Shown here: positions 1 to 9,379 of the stretch, one piece after another | Numbering within the stretch: position 1 is the stretch's first letter | Layout of the letters: each line of letters opens with the position of its first letter | Origin: Oceanobacter sp045430275 | GTDB lineage: Bacteria; Pseudomonadota; Gammaproteobacteria; Pseudomonadales; Oceanobacteraceae | Direction: 5' to 3' | Assembly (NCBI GenBank): GCA_045430275.1 | Contig: JAILXU010000004.1 | Coordinates: forward strand, 62,001-126,000 | Length of the DNA stretch: 64,000 nt | Position numbers and translations under genes: made by a program | Notes under the pieces: model-generated | What the model was told of the DNA's origin: nothing | The model's database searches: none | The model's input: only the letters and a program-made list of their open reading frames with translations

Positions 1-317
1 GCTTGAAACTACCTGACCCTGATGATCGTCATGTGCTTGCTGCTGCCATCAAGTGTGGAGCCAATGCCATTGTGACCCTGAATTTGAAAGACTTTCCTAC
101 TGATGTTGTCGCTCCATTTGGGATTGATATTCTTCACCCGGATGATTTTGTTGCATATCAGATCGATATGGCACCGGGTGCCGCCTGCTTGGCTGTGAAA
201 AAGATGCGTCAGCGCCTTAAAAACCCCATCTATACAGCTCCTGAATACCTTTCAGCGATTAAGCCAAGGTTGCCAAATACCGCAGCAATGCTGATGGAAT
301 ATCAGGATTTGATTTAA
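1..317 (+). CDS. PIN-domain protein, C-terminal part (cut by window edge)
   Basis: The open frame enters from the left edge, so only the last ~105 codons are visible and the true start lies outside. The segment PDPDDRHVLAAA followed by IVTLNLKDFP is the typical C-terminal half of a PIN nuclease: aspartates that bind Mg2+ and an N/D pair near the last beta strand. PIN proteins of this kind are usually the RNase toxin of a toxin-antitoxin pair; the antitoxin would be upstream, outside the window. The last ~50 residues form a helical tail beyond the PIN core. The next gene starts 49 bp downstream on the same strand. Assignment to PIN is fairly safe; toxin activity and partner are inference. Confidence 0.75.
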   Translation, partial: LKLPDPDDRHVLAAAIKCGANAIVTLNLKDFPTDVVAPFGIDILHPDDFVAYQIDMAPGAACLAVKKMRQRLKNPIYTAPEYLSAIKPRLPNTAAMLMEYQDLI

Positions 318-365
318 TCGCTGGCAGTCTGAGCACTGCCTTCTGCAGCTCAATAGTGAGGGATC

Positions 366-1247
366 ATGTATTCCAATAGTTTTGGCAAAACCATCAAGCT
401 GTTTCTGCTCGACGCAGATCCTGAAGGTCGGGTGATCTGCGAGCTGTCCAACTGGACTGGCAAGGCCTTTCGCATTCCCCGTGGCAAGGTGAAGGACTGC
501 GCCAATCGCGACGATCTGAAGACCACCGGCGTTTATCTTTTGTTCGGCAAGGCGGATACCAATACCGGTAAACCCCGTGTGTATATCGGTGAGTCTGAGG
601 ATTGCTATAAGCGCCTGAAAGAGCATGTGTCGGGTAAGGATTTCTGGAATGAATCCGTGGTGTTTATGAGTAAGGATCAGAACCTCAACAAGGCTCATAT
701 CAAATACCTGGAATCTCGTTTGTATGAGCTGGCTAAAGTTTCCGGGCGCTACTCTCTGGATCAATCCCTCCCCACTCGAAGCAGTATTTCGGAAAGTGAT
801 ATTGCTGAGCTGGAAGAATTCATTGCCTACATCAAGGTGATGCTGAATACCTTGGGGTTCAAGGTATTGGAACCGCTGGTGAGCCAGGAAGAGAATGCGA
901 AACAGCCAGCATGTCTGTTACATGTATCAAATAATCGCGGTGCTGATGCCAGAGGCAAGAGAACTCCGGATGGTTTTGTTGTTTTGTCTGATTCTCTGAT
1001 GACGGTGAGTACGGTTCCTTCATGCCCACCCAGTGTTATTACCGTTCGAGACGACCTCAAGAGCAAAGAAGTCGTTCAAGCAGAGGGTAGCGTGCTTCGT
1101 TTTCTGGAGGACTGCCTGTTCAGCAGCCCGTCTATTGCTGCGGCAGCGGTATTGGGGAGGAGTGCTAATGGACAGATTGAATGGAAAGATCCAAAAGGGA
1201 ATACGCTCAAGCAAATTGAGGCAGAGGAAGTAAGCGGAGGGGAGTAG
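366..1247 (+). CDS. GIY-YIG nuclease family protein with DUF4357-like C-terminus
   Basis: A 293-residue protein. The GIY-YIG nuclease core is visible as TGVYLLF (about 54-60) and RVYIGES (about 71-77), followed by CYKRLKEH, whose arginine is the expected catalytic one. The C-terminal ~60 residues (FLEDCLFSSPSIAAAAVLGRSANGQIEW) match the DUF4357 domain that commonly ends stand-alone bacterial GIY-YIG proteins of about 290 aa. Proteins of this layout are frequent in accessory regions; their substrate is not established. It follows the PIN gene on the same strand and lies just downstream (in tRNA orientation) of the split tRNA-Arg, so it may belong to older island material at the same tRNA hotspot. 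Start ATG at 366. Confidence 0.85.
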   Translation: MYSNSFGKTIKLFLLDADPEGRVICELSNWTGKAFRIPRGKVKDCANRDDLKTTGVYLLFGKADTNTGKPRVYIGESEDCYKRLKEHVSGKDFWNESVVFMSKDQNLNKAHIKYLESRLYELAKVSGRYSLDQSLPTRSSISESDIAELEEFIAYIKVMLNTLGFKVLEPLVSQEENAKQPACLLHVSNNRGADARGKRTPDGFVVLSDSLMTVSTVPSCPPSVITVRDDLKSKEVVQAEGSVLRFLEDCLFSSPSIAAAAVLGRSANGQIEWKDPKGNTLKQIEAEEVSGGE

Positions 1248-1491
1248 TATTAATTCAGAGGTTTGGCTTCAAACAGCAAAGCTTTCCGCTGGTTGCGGTG
1301 AATTGTAGTTAGTGCCCCGGCATGGCCCTCTGGTGGGTATCGAATACCCCGAACAATGGTTGCCTCGCAAAATCTCCCAAATGAAAACGGCTGTCCATAG
1401 ACGCTAGTGGACGCTGAAGAACATAATCTTCAGTATTCATGGGGCTGGTGGCGGTTTTTGAGGTCGTTGCAGAACGCGGAAAACAAGCAGA
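1248..1491. other. Intergenic stretch next to the tRNA 3' end
   Basis: No convincing gene. It contains a GTCCA/TGGAC inverted repeat around 1395-1414. Short repeats of this sort are common near tRNA-targeting integrase sites, but there is no integrase gene here. Confidence 0.4.
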
Positions 1492-1517
1492 TGGCCTCCC
1501 CACAGGGACTCGAACCC
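1492..1517 (-). pseudogene. tRNA-Arg(CCU), 3' part of a split gene
   Basis: Read on the minus strand this is GGGTTC followed by the rest of a T loop, the 3' T-stem strand (CCCTG), the 3' acceptor strand TGGGGAG, discriminator G and CCA. There is no D arm or anticodon arm next to it. The missing 5' part lies at 29274-29329: its acceptor strand CTCCCTA pairs with TGGGGAG at all seven positions (one U-G). The two parts share only the six bases GGGTTC, so the gene was cut in the T arm by insertion of the island. Confidence 0.9.
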
Positions 1518-1531
1518 TTATCTTGGGATAA
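1512..1531. repeat. Left junction: core GAACCC plus terminal repeat
   Basis: The core GAACCC is followed by TTATCTTGGGATAA, which is itself a short palindrome (TTATC, 4 bp, GATAA). It matches the right end, read inwards, at about 9 of 14 positions. It is the probable recombinase crossover site and binding arm. Confidence 0.65.
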
Positions 1532-2588
1532 TAATTCTCTCGTTACCATAGTGTATGTATGGGTTTTGAAATTCATTAGATCCACTAAGTACGGCTTTAC
1601 ATGGTCTTCAGGGAAAGCCATTCACACATAAAATAAAAAATTATATTCTTATCTCAATGTGCAGCCAGTTGCACATTGCAAGAAAGCTGACAGCTAAGTC
1701 AACACTTATTGTTTTTGAAGTGGCTTTGCTGAGTTTTTCTGTACTATTAGTTGCACTGCGTGCAGATATCGGTACTGCTAGTGACTTGCTCTCAAATATC
1801 CGGTCCACACCGACTCTAGTAAAGTCCGCTTTAGCAGAGGTAAGCGGATATAAAAAAGCGGTTCACTGATGTACAGATCATCAACATCCTGAAGGAAAGC
1901 GATGCCGGTATGCAGGTATGTCGGTAAAAGAGATTTGCTGTAAATACGGGACCTTCGGTACGACCTTCTACACTAGGCGGAAGAACTACGGCGGTGTGAA
2001 ATCTAACAATGGGCGTTGACTCAAACAGATCGAATCCTGACCCCAGTGTTAGCAGCCCCTTCTCCTTGCCAGCAGGCCAGAAAGTTTCGTATTCAAGGTC
2101 TGTCCGTTCTATCGGCATGATCCGTTTTATACGCTTATTCACACTCGTCGAATACGCCCAGAGGGTTGCCGAGGAGGTACCCTACGAGTATGCGCTTAGC
2201 TTCGAGTGATTCCGATATGATAGTGCGACGGGTGAAAGTCCCACATCACTCGGCACGGTTCCGCCCCTGTCGGCAGATCTGAGCAGTGATTATGACGAAA
2301 GCTGGCAATGCATGCCCCTTGATACCACTGGCCTTTCTGCGAGCGATTTCCCTGTCGAAAGTGTCATGCATACGCTTGAATGCTTAGGAGCGTTTCGGCA
2401 GAGGGTAGTTGACTTCTTTCAAACCGATCTGACTGAAGAGCATGGGGCTAGCAAACTCTATATGACCGCTCAGAAAGGGCGGGGCACAGCATGCGCGGCA
2501 TCAGAAAAAGCAAATTCAATTTGCACGAATCATAGAGCGAAAATTTCGTAATTTAGAAAATAGTCGGGAAATTTATGGTGGGCTACAG
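1518..2588. other. Non-coding left arm of the island with decayed insertions
   Basis: There is no intact gene between the left junction and the end of the helicase gene. It holds a broken IS3-family orfA (1874-2016), and a GTGCGAC...GGGTGAAAGTCC stretch at about 2223-2243 that recalls a group II intron start but lacks the rest. The 60-80 residue open frames here show no recognisable family. Confidence 0.5.
1874..2016 (+). pseudogene. IS3-family transposase OrfA remnant (frameshifted)
   Basis: One frame reads QIINILKESDAGMQV and then hits a stop. Another frame continues VKEICCKYGTFGTTFY and ends RRKNYGGVK. Together they follow the IS407/IS3-type OrfA pattern (Q-IINILKE-DAG...V-EICRK-GIS-ATFY-WR-KYGG). 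The helix-turn-helix core is recognisable, but the reading frame is broken, the N-terminus is incomplete and no OrfB follows. This is an old insertion in the island's left arm, unrelated to the intact IS at 27634-28868. Confidence 0.75.
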
Positions 2589-4813
2589 TTAAATAGTGAA
2601 ACCTACGCGCAAGGTCTCCGCACGTGGTTTGGATACCACTGCCTGTCGATATACATCATGCTTGCCGACTATCAGACATAATGTTTTAGAGCGGGTGAGC
2701 GCTGTGTAGAGTATAGACCGTTCAACGAAATCCGAAGTGACAATGTTCGTGATAATTGCTTGCTCGTACTCAGAGCCTTGGCTTTTGTGAATGCTGATCG
2801 CATAGCCCAAGGACAGGCCTATGTCATAGCACTGTTCCACGGTTAGAGAGACTTCACCTTCCCTATCATCGAAGGTGAACGCACCACCTGATAATGCTCC
2901 ATCCTTATTTCTGGTGATGGTTATCATCTTGCCCGTTGTGCCATTGAAGACCCCAATTTCATAGCTGTTTTCGGTGACGAGTACGGGATCTCCTTCACGG
3001 ATAAAGTTCCTTCCGACACGGAATCCAGGGCGAGAATCAATGAAATCATCATTTATTGCGGAGGCATTTAGAGCCATCTGAAGTACCCTGTTTAGCTTGT
3101 TGCTGCTGTCGGGCAAACGCTCTGAAACATGTGGAGTTAGTAGCTGGGCATTAGGTAATTTCTTTTTGATCTTCGCCAAGACATTTTCCAAACTGTCTTT
3201 GGTTGCATCTACGAAGAATGCACCTTCTCTTGCTTCTTCGTCCCAAACTGGAAGCTGATGCTCCTCCCCATTGCGAATATGCATGGCAACGCGATGCAGT
3301 GCTGACTCAGATACTTGTCTGTGAACGATGGTTAATCGCGTCATTGGAATATGGGAATCAACCATTCTATGCCATGCCAATCCGAAACCGACTGGGCTGA
3401 GCTGTGCTGGGTCGCCAACAGTTAATAAACTGAAGGATTTTCCATCAAAGAGACTGAGAAGTCGGTTAAATAGCGCGATGTCTATCATCGAAGCTTCATC
3501 GATAATTAAAAGAGGGTCGCAATTCAGATCGACAAATGTCTTCTTGCCCTCTATTTGTGACAGCATCGCTGACAGGATAAAAGAGTGAATAGTGGAAGCT
3601 TCAGCGCCTGTTGTCTGGACGATGCGCTCCTTGGCTTTACCTGCGAGTGCCATGCAATATACGGGGCTGCCCAATTGGTTAGCCACATCAACAACGGCTC
3701 GCAAGACCGTGGTTTTACCTGTCCCTCCAAATCCAGTAATCACACTGCACCGTTTCGTGAGGGCCATTTCGATGGCGGAGTGTTGTTCGCTTGTTAATGG
3801 GTAACCTCGTTCTTCAGCAAAATGACTGGCGTATTCTTGGACCCGTAAGGCGACTTCAGACTCATCGTAACCAAGGAGCCTGTATTGCATGGCCCCGTTC
3901 AGAAGTCGCTTCAGGCGATTCTCAAGACTGTATTCGATATGGGCAGGGCCAACGGCCTGATAAAGTCGCTCACCGTTGGACTTCAGCATACAGATAGCAT
4001 GCTTTGACAGGGCTGCTTCTAAGGCTTTGGATGCACGGTTTTTAGTGCGGAGCAACTTGGTTGCCTGTTCAATGACTTCTTCGTATGTGGCTGCGGTGTG
4101 GCCCTGCTGTAGGCGTTTGTACATCACGTGCTCGATGGCACCTACTAAACGGCGTGGATCGTCGTTTTCAATTTCCAAATTCCTGCCGCACTCATCTACC
4201 GTTTTCCAGATGTTTTTGGCAATCCCGTTGAATGCCAGCAATGCATATGGGTTGGAGGTTAAGCGTTCTACGGTATTTTCTTTAGCGAGCCCGATTATTT
4301 TGTTAGCCAGTTGTGGCTGGAACTTGTGCTTAACCAAGAATTCCATCGTCTGGCTTTCATTGGTGACTTTGCGCCAGGCTAGGATCAGTTTCTTAGCAAT
4401 GGGTTCTGCTAGGATATCCTTCAAGTGAATCCAGTTCTTTTCATGGTTCAAGATACGAATTAGCTCATGCTCGTTGCCCACGCTCCTAATAAGTTTGTCG
4501 ATTTTCTTATCACCAAAACCGAACCCCCGAAACGCTCGGTGACGGAGCATAAACGGCTTTAGATAGAATGGATGGGGTATATCGACCAGATGGCATTCTT
4601 CAACCTCTAGTTGGTCTGGGTACTTTGTAGTAGCCCCTGTGACTCCTTTTACAAACCAGAATTCACCCTCCTTGGGGGGCGTGGAGAGGGTCTTGTAGCT
4701 AGCGCGGCATTTCTTTTTTTCCGCTGGTTCAAAGGGAGCCCTTTGAACAGAGCTCCACCGATTTGGCCTGGAATGACTTCTGTAATCTGTAGGGTTAACT
4801 CCTCACGTTTCAT
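2589..4813 (-). CDS. RecD/TraA-like SF1B DNA helicase, apparent -1 frameshift near the N-terminus
   Basis: Downstream of the frameshift the protein has a Walker A (GFGGTGKTT), Walker B (LLIIDEASM) and a UvrD_C_2-type end (YAISIHKSQGSEYE, then ALTRSKTLCLIVG), as in RecD2-like 5'-3' helicases. An uninterrupted frame starting at the ATG at 4550 gives 653 aa, but family-like sequence continues upstream without a start (KEGEFWFVKG, QLEVEECHLVDIP). An ATG at 4813, overlapping the stop of the preceding gene as ATGA, begins MKREELTLQITEVIPGQIGG in another frame. The two frames join by a -1 shift at an A7 run at about 4714-4720. This is either a real mutation, a recoding site or a base-call error in the homopolymer. 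It is the fifth gene of the recombinase operon. A DNA-processing role in element movement or maintenance is inference. Confidence 0.8.
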
Positions 4814-5256
4814 ACGAAGTACCGTCTGCCATCCAGGCTCATTTCTTCCAGGTTTTTTTGGTGCTCGGTCTTCTCTGAATCAAGGCTGCTGATTTGAGTT
4901 TTTAGCTCCTCAATTTGATGCCGTAATTGCTCGATCTCCTGAGTTTTCTGGTTCAGTTGCTTATGTAGTTTGCTGGCCTCTTTGCTTTTTGTTTTTGCCC
5001 TTTGTTCAGCCCGTTCTTCTGCACTTGTCGTATCATGCGATTGGGTGTCGGTGCCAATGTCGCGCAATGCTTTTTGGAAAGCCGTAATAACTTTCTTATT
5101 ACCGTTTGAGCCCGGATAAAACACGGCGCGGCGTATGCCAGACAGGCGTTCAACTTCGGTAAGATTGACTGAGCCGTCTGCTAGCCCAGGGAGCTTTTGT
5201 TTGTTTTTTCGGAGGCTGCTCTCAAAAGCTTCCCAGCGTTGGAAATTGATAGACAT
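4810..5256 (-). CDS. Small coiled-coil protein, fourth gene of the recombinase operon
   Basis: A 148-residue protein. Residues about 1-65 look like a compact DNA-binding-type domain (LTEVERLSGIRRAVFYPGSNGNKKVI). Residues about 75-140 are a charged, heptad-like coiled coil (LHKQLNQKTQEIEQLRHQIE). It starts 2 bp after gmtX ends, and its stop overlaps the proposed ATG of the helicase gene. Size and composition recall the small TnpC-type accessory proteins of Tn554-like elements, which help orient or stimulate recombination, but I do not recognise a named family. It could equally be an N-terminal HTH regulator with a multimerisation tail. Confidence 0.7.
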   Translation of the reverse strand: MSINFQRWEAFESSLRKNKQKLPGLADGSVNLTEVERLSGIRRAVFYPGSNGNKKVITAFQKALRDIGTDTQSHDTTSAEERAEQRAKTKSKEASKLHKQLNQKTQEIEQLRHQIEELKTQISSLDSEKTEHQKNLEEMSLDGRRYFV

Positions 5257-5258
5257 AC

Positions 5259-5963
5259 TCAGCCCTCATCCATTGAAGGGATATGTTCATTGGCTTTCAA
5301 CCAATCGAGGTATGGCTCAAACAAGTCTTTGGGGATAATGGCGCGCTTGGTCAATGATCCTGCAACCACTAACGTTCTGTTATGTACCTGAAGTTGGCTT
5401 TCCATCTCTCTGATAAGCAGGTGGAGTGCCTTAAAGGCCTGAGCTGTTTTGTTGGACATACCTGAACTAGGCATCTCTGTGAGCTGAGGCAACTGAACAG
5501 TGTTATCCATACCCTCTGCCAGCTTCTTTTCAAGATCAATAATCGTATCTTTGTAAACGTTTAGCTGTTTTGTCAGGGTGGCTACTTTTAGCTCTGACCT
5601 TGCGATGGCCATTTCTTTGGCCGCCTTATCCTGCTGAGGGCCATTTTTATCACCATGATTGGCCCACCATGCATGCAGGTGAATCCTGTACTTTTGGTTA
5701 CGCGAGAGTGTGGTATGGGCGCAGCCTAGGGGTTTCTTTAGCGGCTTCTTGGCTTTGCTACCCATTTCTAGCTGCTTTAAGTATGCCTCCCACTCAACCC
5801 TTTCATGGCTTGCGATCATTTCCGCGAGCATCTTTGCCAGGTCGGTAATGCATTCGAACCTGACCTTTCGATTTGTTAGCTCACCAAGAAATTTAATAAC
5901 CAGCGCTTCTCTATCCTCAACGGTGGTGTCCTGCCAGTCGGCTGTGTTGGCTCGAACTGTCAT
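5259..5963 (-). CDS. gmtX: Gamma-mobile-trio protein GmtX-like
   Basis: A 234-residue soluble protein in the third position of the trio operon; its ATG overlaps the gmtZ stop (ATGA). The middle (about 115-155) is coiled-coil-like (KEMAIARSELKVATLTKQLNVYKDTIIDLEKKL), and the C-terminus ends in a basic/helical stretch (SLTKRAIIPKDLF). I see no catalytic motif. The call rests mainly on position, length and translational coupling to two tyrosine recombinases, the arrangement that defines Gamma-Mobile-Trio elements. Its molecular role in the family is not established; a DNA-binding accessory factor is a reasonable guess. Confidence 0.68.
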   Translation of the reverse strand: MTVRANTADWQDTTVEDREALVIKFLGELTNRKVRFECITDLAKMLAEMIASHERVEWEAYLKQLEMGSKAKKPLKKPLGCAHTTLSRNQKYRIHLHAWWANHGDKNGPQQDKAAKEMAIARSELKVATLTKQLNVYKDTIIDLEKKLAEGMDNTVQLPQLTEMPSSGMSNKTAQAFKALHLLIREMESQLQVHNRTLVVAGSLTKRAIIPKDLFEPYLDWLKANEHIPSMDEG

Positions 5964-8900
5964 GATTCTGTCCCCGTTAGCATCAGGGGTGGCTGCTTAT
6001 AGCCTGTGAGGAGTTGTTCATCCCATTGCTCCTGGGTCATGGTGATAAGCCCCAATAATTCATCAATATCTACATCACGGGTCTCCATGGCACTCCTCAT
6101 TAGAGCTACCACCTCCGTTGCAGCAGATGCAGAAGAGGGCTCCATGAGTGCTGCAAGCAGTCCCTTGTCTCGGGCGATCAGCAGGCGTCTGGCCTTTTCT
6201 ATCTTGCCTTTCATTTCAGGTGTTTCGGTGACAGGGAAGATGGTTACTTCATGAAGCCTGCGGACGAATTCTTCGTTGCTACCAGGCTTAACCGAAATGC
6301 GTTCTATATAACTGGTGACGATCTCGGGTTCAGCCAATAGGTGGCCCTGCTCGGTTAACCCTTCCCTGCGCTGTTGAATCAAGCACCAGAGGGATTCTTC
6401 AACGATGCGCCATCCGATAACGTCTTCTCCAAGGACAATTAGTCTGTCCTCTAGGTCTTCCAATTCGCTTTGTGTGACATTCTCAGAGTCAGCGTAAAAT
6501 TCGAGTTTTTCCTGAATCCCTGTAAGTGTCTCTGCCAATGCGTGCCGCTCTGCTGAGATGCGGGGGAGGAGGTTGGCGGGGAAAATTGCATACGGGCAAA
6601 GCGAGCAGCGCTTAGGTGCCTTAAGGGCTTTAACAATTTCCTTCGGGCATTCAAAATTTACGGGACAGAGGTGGGTCGAGGCCTCACCGATGTTCGCGGC
6701 TTTATCAGAAGCGATGATCTCCAACCCTGTTTTCGTGACCCCTGATTCCCCATTGACCGTTAAAGAAATGAGCCCGTGTTCATGGATTGTTTTGTTAATG
6801 TCTCCAGAGCCCTTGAGGTTGTTTAGAATGCCTTTTAAGACGTGGGGTGAAGAGTCACCGTCATCCTCGTCATTGGCAGGCATCCCTTCATATGCAGCAA
6901 TCAAGGCTTGTCGATGGGTTTTGCGAACTTCAGCAGGGTAATCCTCGGTTTCTTTAGTGTAATAATTAACGGTTTGCTTTTTCTGGCCTGTCAGGTACTT
7001 GCCGATGTACTCGGCGGGTAATACGGTGATCATGCCGCTGACGAACGAAGCGCGTGCGCCGTGTGGGGAAACACGAGAGCGGAGCGATACAGGGCAGGCA
7101 TCCCCATCAGCCCTGATGCCTTTGGTGGCATAAAACTCTTCGGGTGATAACACCTTGGTTTCTGTTTCGGCTATGCCTGCTTCCCAGTCATCCCATTTGA
7201 AGTAGCTTTTGCCCCTGGCTTTTGCTTTGGGGATGTAGGTTACCTGGCGTGTCTCGTCAAGGTTGTGCTCTTTCAGCCAAAGCTGAAATGAGAAGCAAAG
7301 GGCTGTCCAGCTTTCTGCGTAATCTCCATCGGTTATTGGGCTGCCTGTGATCAAATTTTTAGCGAACAGTGTTCGGAAACAGCCCCATTTCGATGTTCGA
7401 TTGTTCTCGTAATAAACAGGTGATTGGAGGCCGATAGCGCCTCTTTCAATCATGTCGTCCCGCCAAGCCCTTTGCTTATCGAACAGATGGACAATGCGGT
7501 TGCTAACCAGTGACCAGAAGCCTGTTGATTTTACTTTGTCGGTATTAACCCAAAGTGAATTCAAATCCAAAGGGTCCATTTCGGTGCGGTCAACACCATG
7601 GTCGTAAAGATCTGCATCCATCCACTGGATAGCTTGTCCTCTCAGTCCAGTTTCCACCATGCCTATTGCATGCCGTAACAGGCCTGGAAAATAGAATTCT
7701 TTGCCTTTGAACGATACAAAGGAGATAAATCCAGTGTGGACCTGGTTGATCCTGAGGTGTTTCCCTTCGTGAAAAACCGTTGGAACAAAGCCAAGACGCT
7801 CCGTAGCAACGTTTCTACCGAGAGATTTAGGGTCCTTATTAGCGGGTGCGTTGATTGCCAGAATAGTAGCTCTTGGGTTTTCGGCCAGGTGCTCTTGCAG
7901 AGTTTCCAGCCCGTAAAGGAAGCGTATGAACAGTGTCAGCAGCTTTTTCGGGAAGATGTTTTTCTGTACACCCGAATATTTCTTGCTTCGCGGTAGGTCC
8001 CTCTTGTGCATCGGCTGTTTAACGCCCTTGCAGCCCTCCAGGGTGTCTCCGTAATGGACCAGGTGATCGAAGAAAAGTCTCACGGGGTTGACCATTCCAA
8101 AAGATTCAGGAATTCCGCAGGCCCCGTGGAATTCCATGTAGGTCATTGGTCGTCCCATGAGGGGTAGGTTGCTTATTTTAGCCATATGTACGCCGGCCTT
8201 GATCTGGGCTGGCTTGTGGGGGTATAGCCGCTTCATGTCAGGGTTTTGAACAACCCACAATGGCAGATAAACAAACAGATACAGGTTGAATCGGCCAATG
8301 GCCGTAGTGGGAGTTTTATTGCTTTCGTAGCATTGGACATCCATAAAGTGCTTTTGGGCATCAAGCCAGCAAATGTAGGCATCATCGATATTGAAACCCA
8401 ATTGATCGAATATTTTAGGAATGTCGTACTGGCGTATTTGGCTTTCGGCAAATGAAGCATCGGCAAAGCGGCTTGATTCCGCTATTTGTCGCGCAGTTTG
8501 CAGGGGATCGTTATCGGAAAGCAGCAGTTCGTGTAGTTCGGATACAAGCCTCTTTGATATAGAGCCTTGTCCTAGCGCCTTATTGCCAGAAGCGGCATCC
8601 CAGTCGTGGGGGGCGACTGGAAACCGCTTGGGGTATTGTTCATGAAATGACGCAACAAGATTCTTCAAGGGGAGAGGTGATATTGTCATCTCACTGCTCG
8701 AATCTACACAGTGGTCTTGCGCCGCTTGCCAGTCAGACAGTTCCTGTAGCTCGATGTCTTCGGGTCGATACCAAGTCGATGCAACCAGCATTTTCATCCC
8801 TTGGCCGTACAATTGTTCCAAGGCTTTGTGTTTCGAGGTTGCCAGGAACTGAGTCGTATTGCTCTTTCTGTATTTATCGAACGAGCGAATGAAGCGGATG

Positions 8901-9379
8901 TTTTCTGTATAGCATGGCACCTCTAATGCTGAGTTTTCTAACCAGTCCAAACGAATACGCGGGAACTGATAGGTCAGCAAGACTGCCTTCTTGTAGTACA
9001 GAAACAGAAGTGCGATTTGAATGGGGGCGTTGAGTTTTTTTGCCAGAGTTTTATACCATTGACGATTATCGTTCAGTGAGGTTTTGCCCACGACATCGTT
9101 AAACTCATCAACCGAAAGATCTGTCGTAGGAGATAGAATATACCGATACCAGCTCTCGATTAACGACTCGTTCAGGGATATGCCTTCGGGGAGGTTTGCA
9201 AAGTACTTTATAAACGCTAAGCTTGTTGTTTTCTTGCCAGACGTTATTTGCTCGGGTTGCAAGGAGGTATCCAGGCGATCTCTCATCAAAGCAATCGTAT
9301 CAGCAATAGACTCGCGGATGGCCTCAGTCAGCTCGTCTCCGCTTTTAAGAAAGATTAGCTTGTCGGTAGTGTTAATCAT
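5960..9379 (-). CDS. gmtZ: Gamma-mobile-trio integrase GmtZ (VPA1269-type large tyrosine recombinase)
   Basis: A 1139-residue protein, far longer than ordinary phage integrases. A tyrosine-recombinase core can be traced: first arginine in METGLRGQAI style sequence (about R580), the H-x-x-R box SPHGARASFV (H773, R776), LTGQ (about 797-799, where most family members have LTGH) and a candidate nucleophile in VNYYTKE (Y806/Y807). Near the C-terminus (about 905-940) CPVNFECP and CSLCPY form a probable four-cysteine zinc site. The start overlaps the gmtY stop (ATGA), so the two are made together. Size, zinc site and place in the trio match the GmtZ/VPA1269 family. It probably acts with GmtY in strand exchange. 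Residue numbers are hand counts. Confidence 0.78.
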   Translation of the reverse strand: MINTTDKLIFLKSGDELTEAIRESIADTIALMRDRLDTSLQPEQITSGKKTTSLAFIKYFANLPEGISLNESLIESWYRYILSPTTDLSVDEFNDVVGKTSLNDNRQWYKTLAKKLNAPIQIALLFLYYKKAVLLTYQFPRIRLDWLENSALEVPCYTENIRFIRSFDKYRKSNTTQFLATSKHKALEQLYGQGMKMLVASTWYRPEDIELQELSDWQAAQDHCVDSSSEMTISPLPLKNLVASFHEQYPKRFPVAPHDWDAASGNKALGQGSISKRLVSELHELLLSDNDPLQTARQIAESSRFADASFAESQIRQYDIPKIFDQLGFNIDDAYICWLDAQKHFMDVQCYESNKTPTTAIGRFNLYLFVYLPLWVVQNPDMKRLYPHKPAQIKAGVHMAKISNLPLMGRPMTYMEFHGACGIPESFGMVNPVRLFFDHLVHYGDTLEGCKGVKQPMHKRDLPRSKKYSGVQKNIFPKKLLTLFIRFLYGLETLQEHLAENPRATILAINAPANKDPKSLGRNVATERLGFVPTVFHEGKHLRINQVHTGFISFVSFKGKEFYFPGLLRHAIGMVETGLRGQAIQWMDADLYDHGVDRTEMDPLDLNSLWVNTDKVKSTGFWSLVSNRIVHLFDKQRAWRDDMIERGAIGLQSPVYYENNRTSKWGCFRTLFAKNLITGSPITDGDYAESWTALCFSFQLWLKEHNLDETRQVTYIPKAKARGKSYFKWDDWEAGIAETETKVLSPEEFYATKGIRADGDACPVSLRSRVSPHGARASFVSGMITVLPAEYIGKYLTGQKKQTVNYYTKETEDYPAEVRKTHRQALIAAYEGMPANDEDDGDSSPHVLKGILNNLKGSGDINKTIHEHGLISLTVNGESGVTKTGLEIIASDKAANIGEASTHLCPVNFECPKEIVKALKAPKRCSLCPYAIFPANLLPRISAERHALAETLTGIQEKLEFYADSENVTQSELEDLEDRLIVLGEDVIGWRIVEESLWCLIQQRREGLTEQGHLLAEPEIVTSYIERISVKPGSNEEFVRRLHEVTIFPVTETPEMKGKIEKARRLLIARDKGLLAALMEPSSASAATEVVALMRSAMETRDVDIDELLGLITMTQEQWDEQLLTGYKQPPLMLTGTES

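Noticed and set aside
1831..2142. 103-codon minus-strand frame in the island's left arm
   Set aside because: It overlaps the IS3 orfA remnant and has no recognisable family. A short stretch looks protein-like, but not enough to call.
2223..2300. Possible group II intron 5' end (GTGCGAC then GGGTGAAAGTCC)
   Set aside because: Only the first ~20 bases look right. No reverse transcriptase frame and no domain V/VI-like end follow, so it is too weak to annotate.
4540..4550. ATG at 4550 as the helicase start
   Set aside because: Protein-like, family-consistent sequence continues at least 60 codons upstream in the same frame, so this start would truncate the N-terminal domain.
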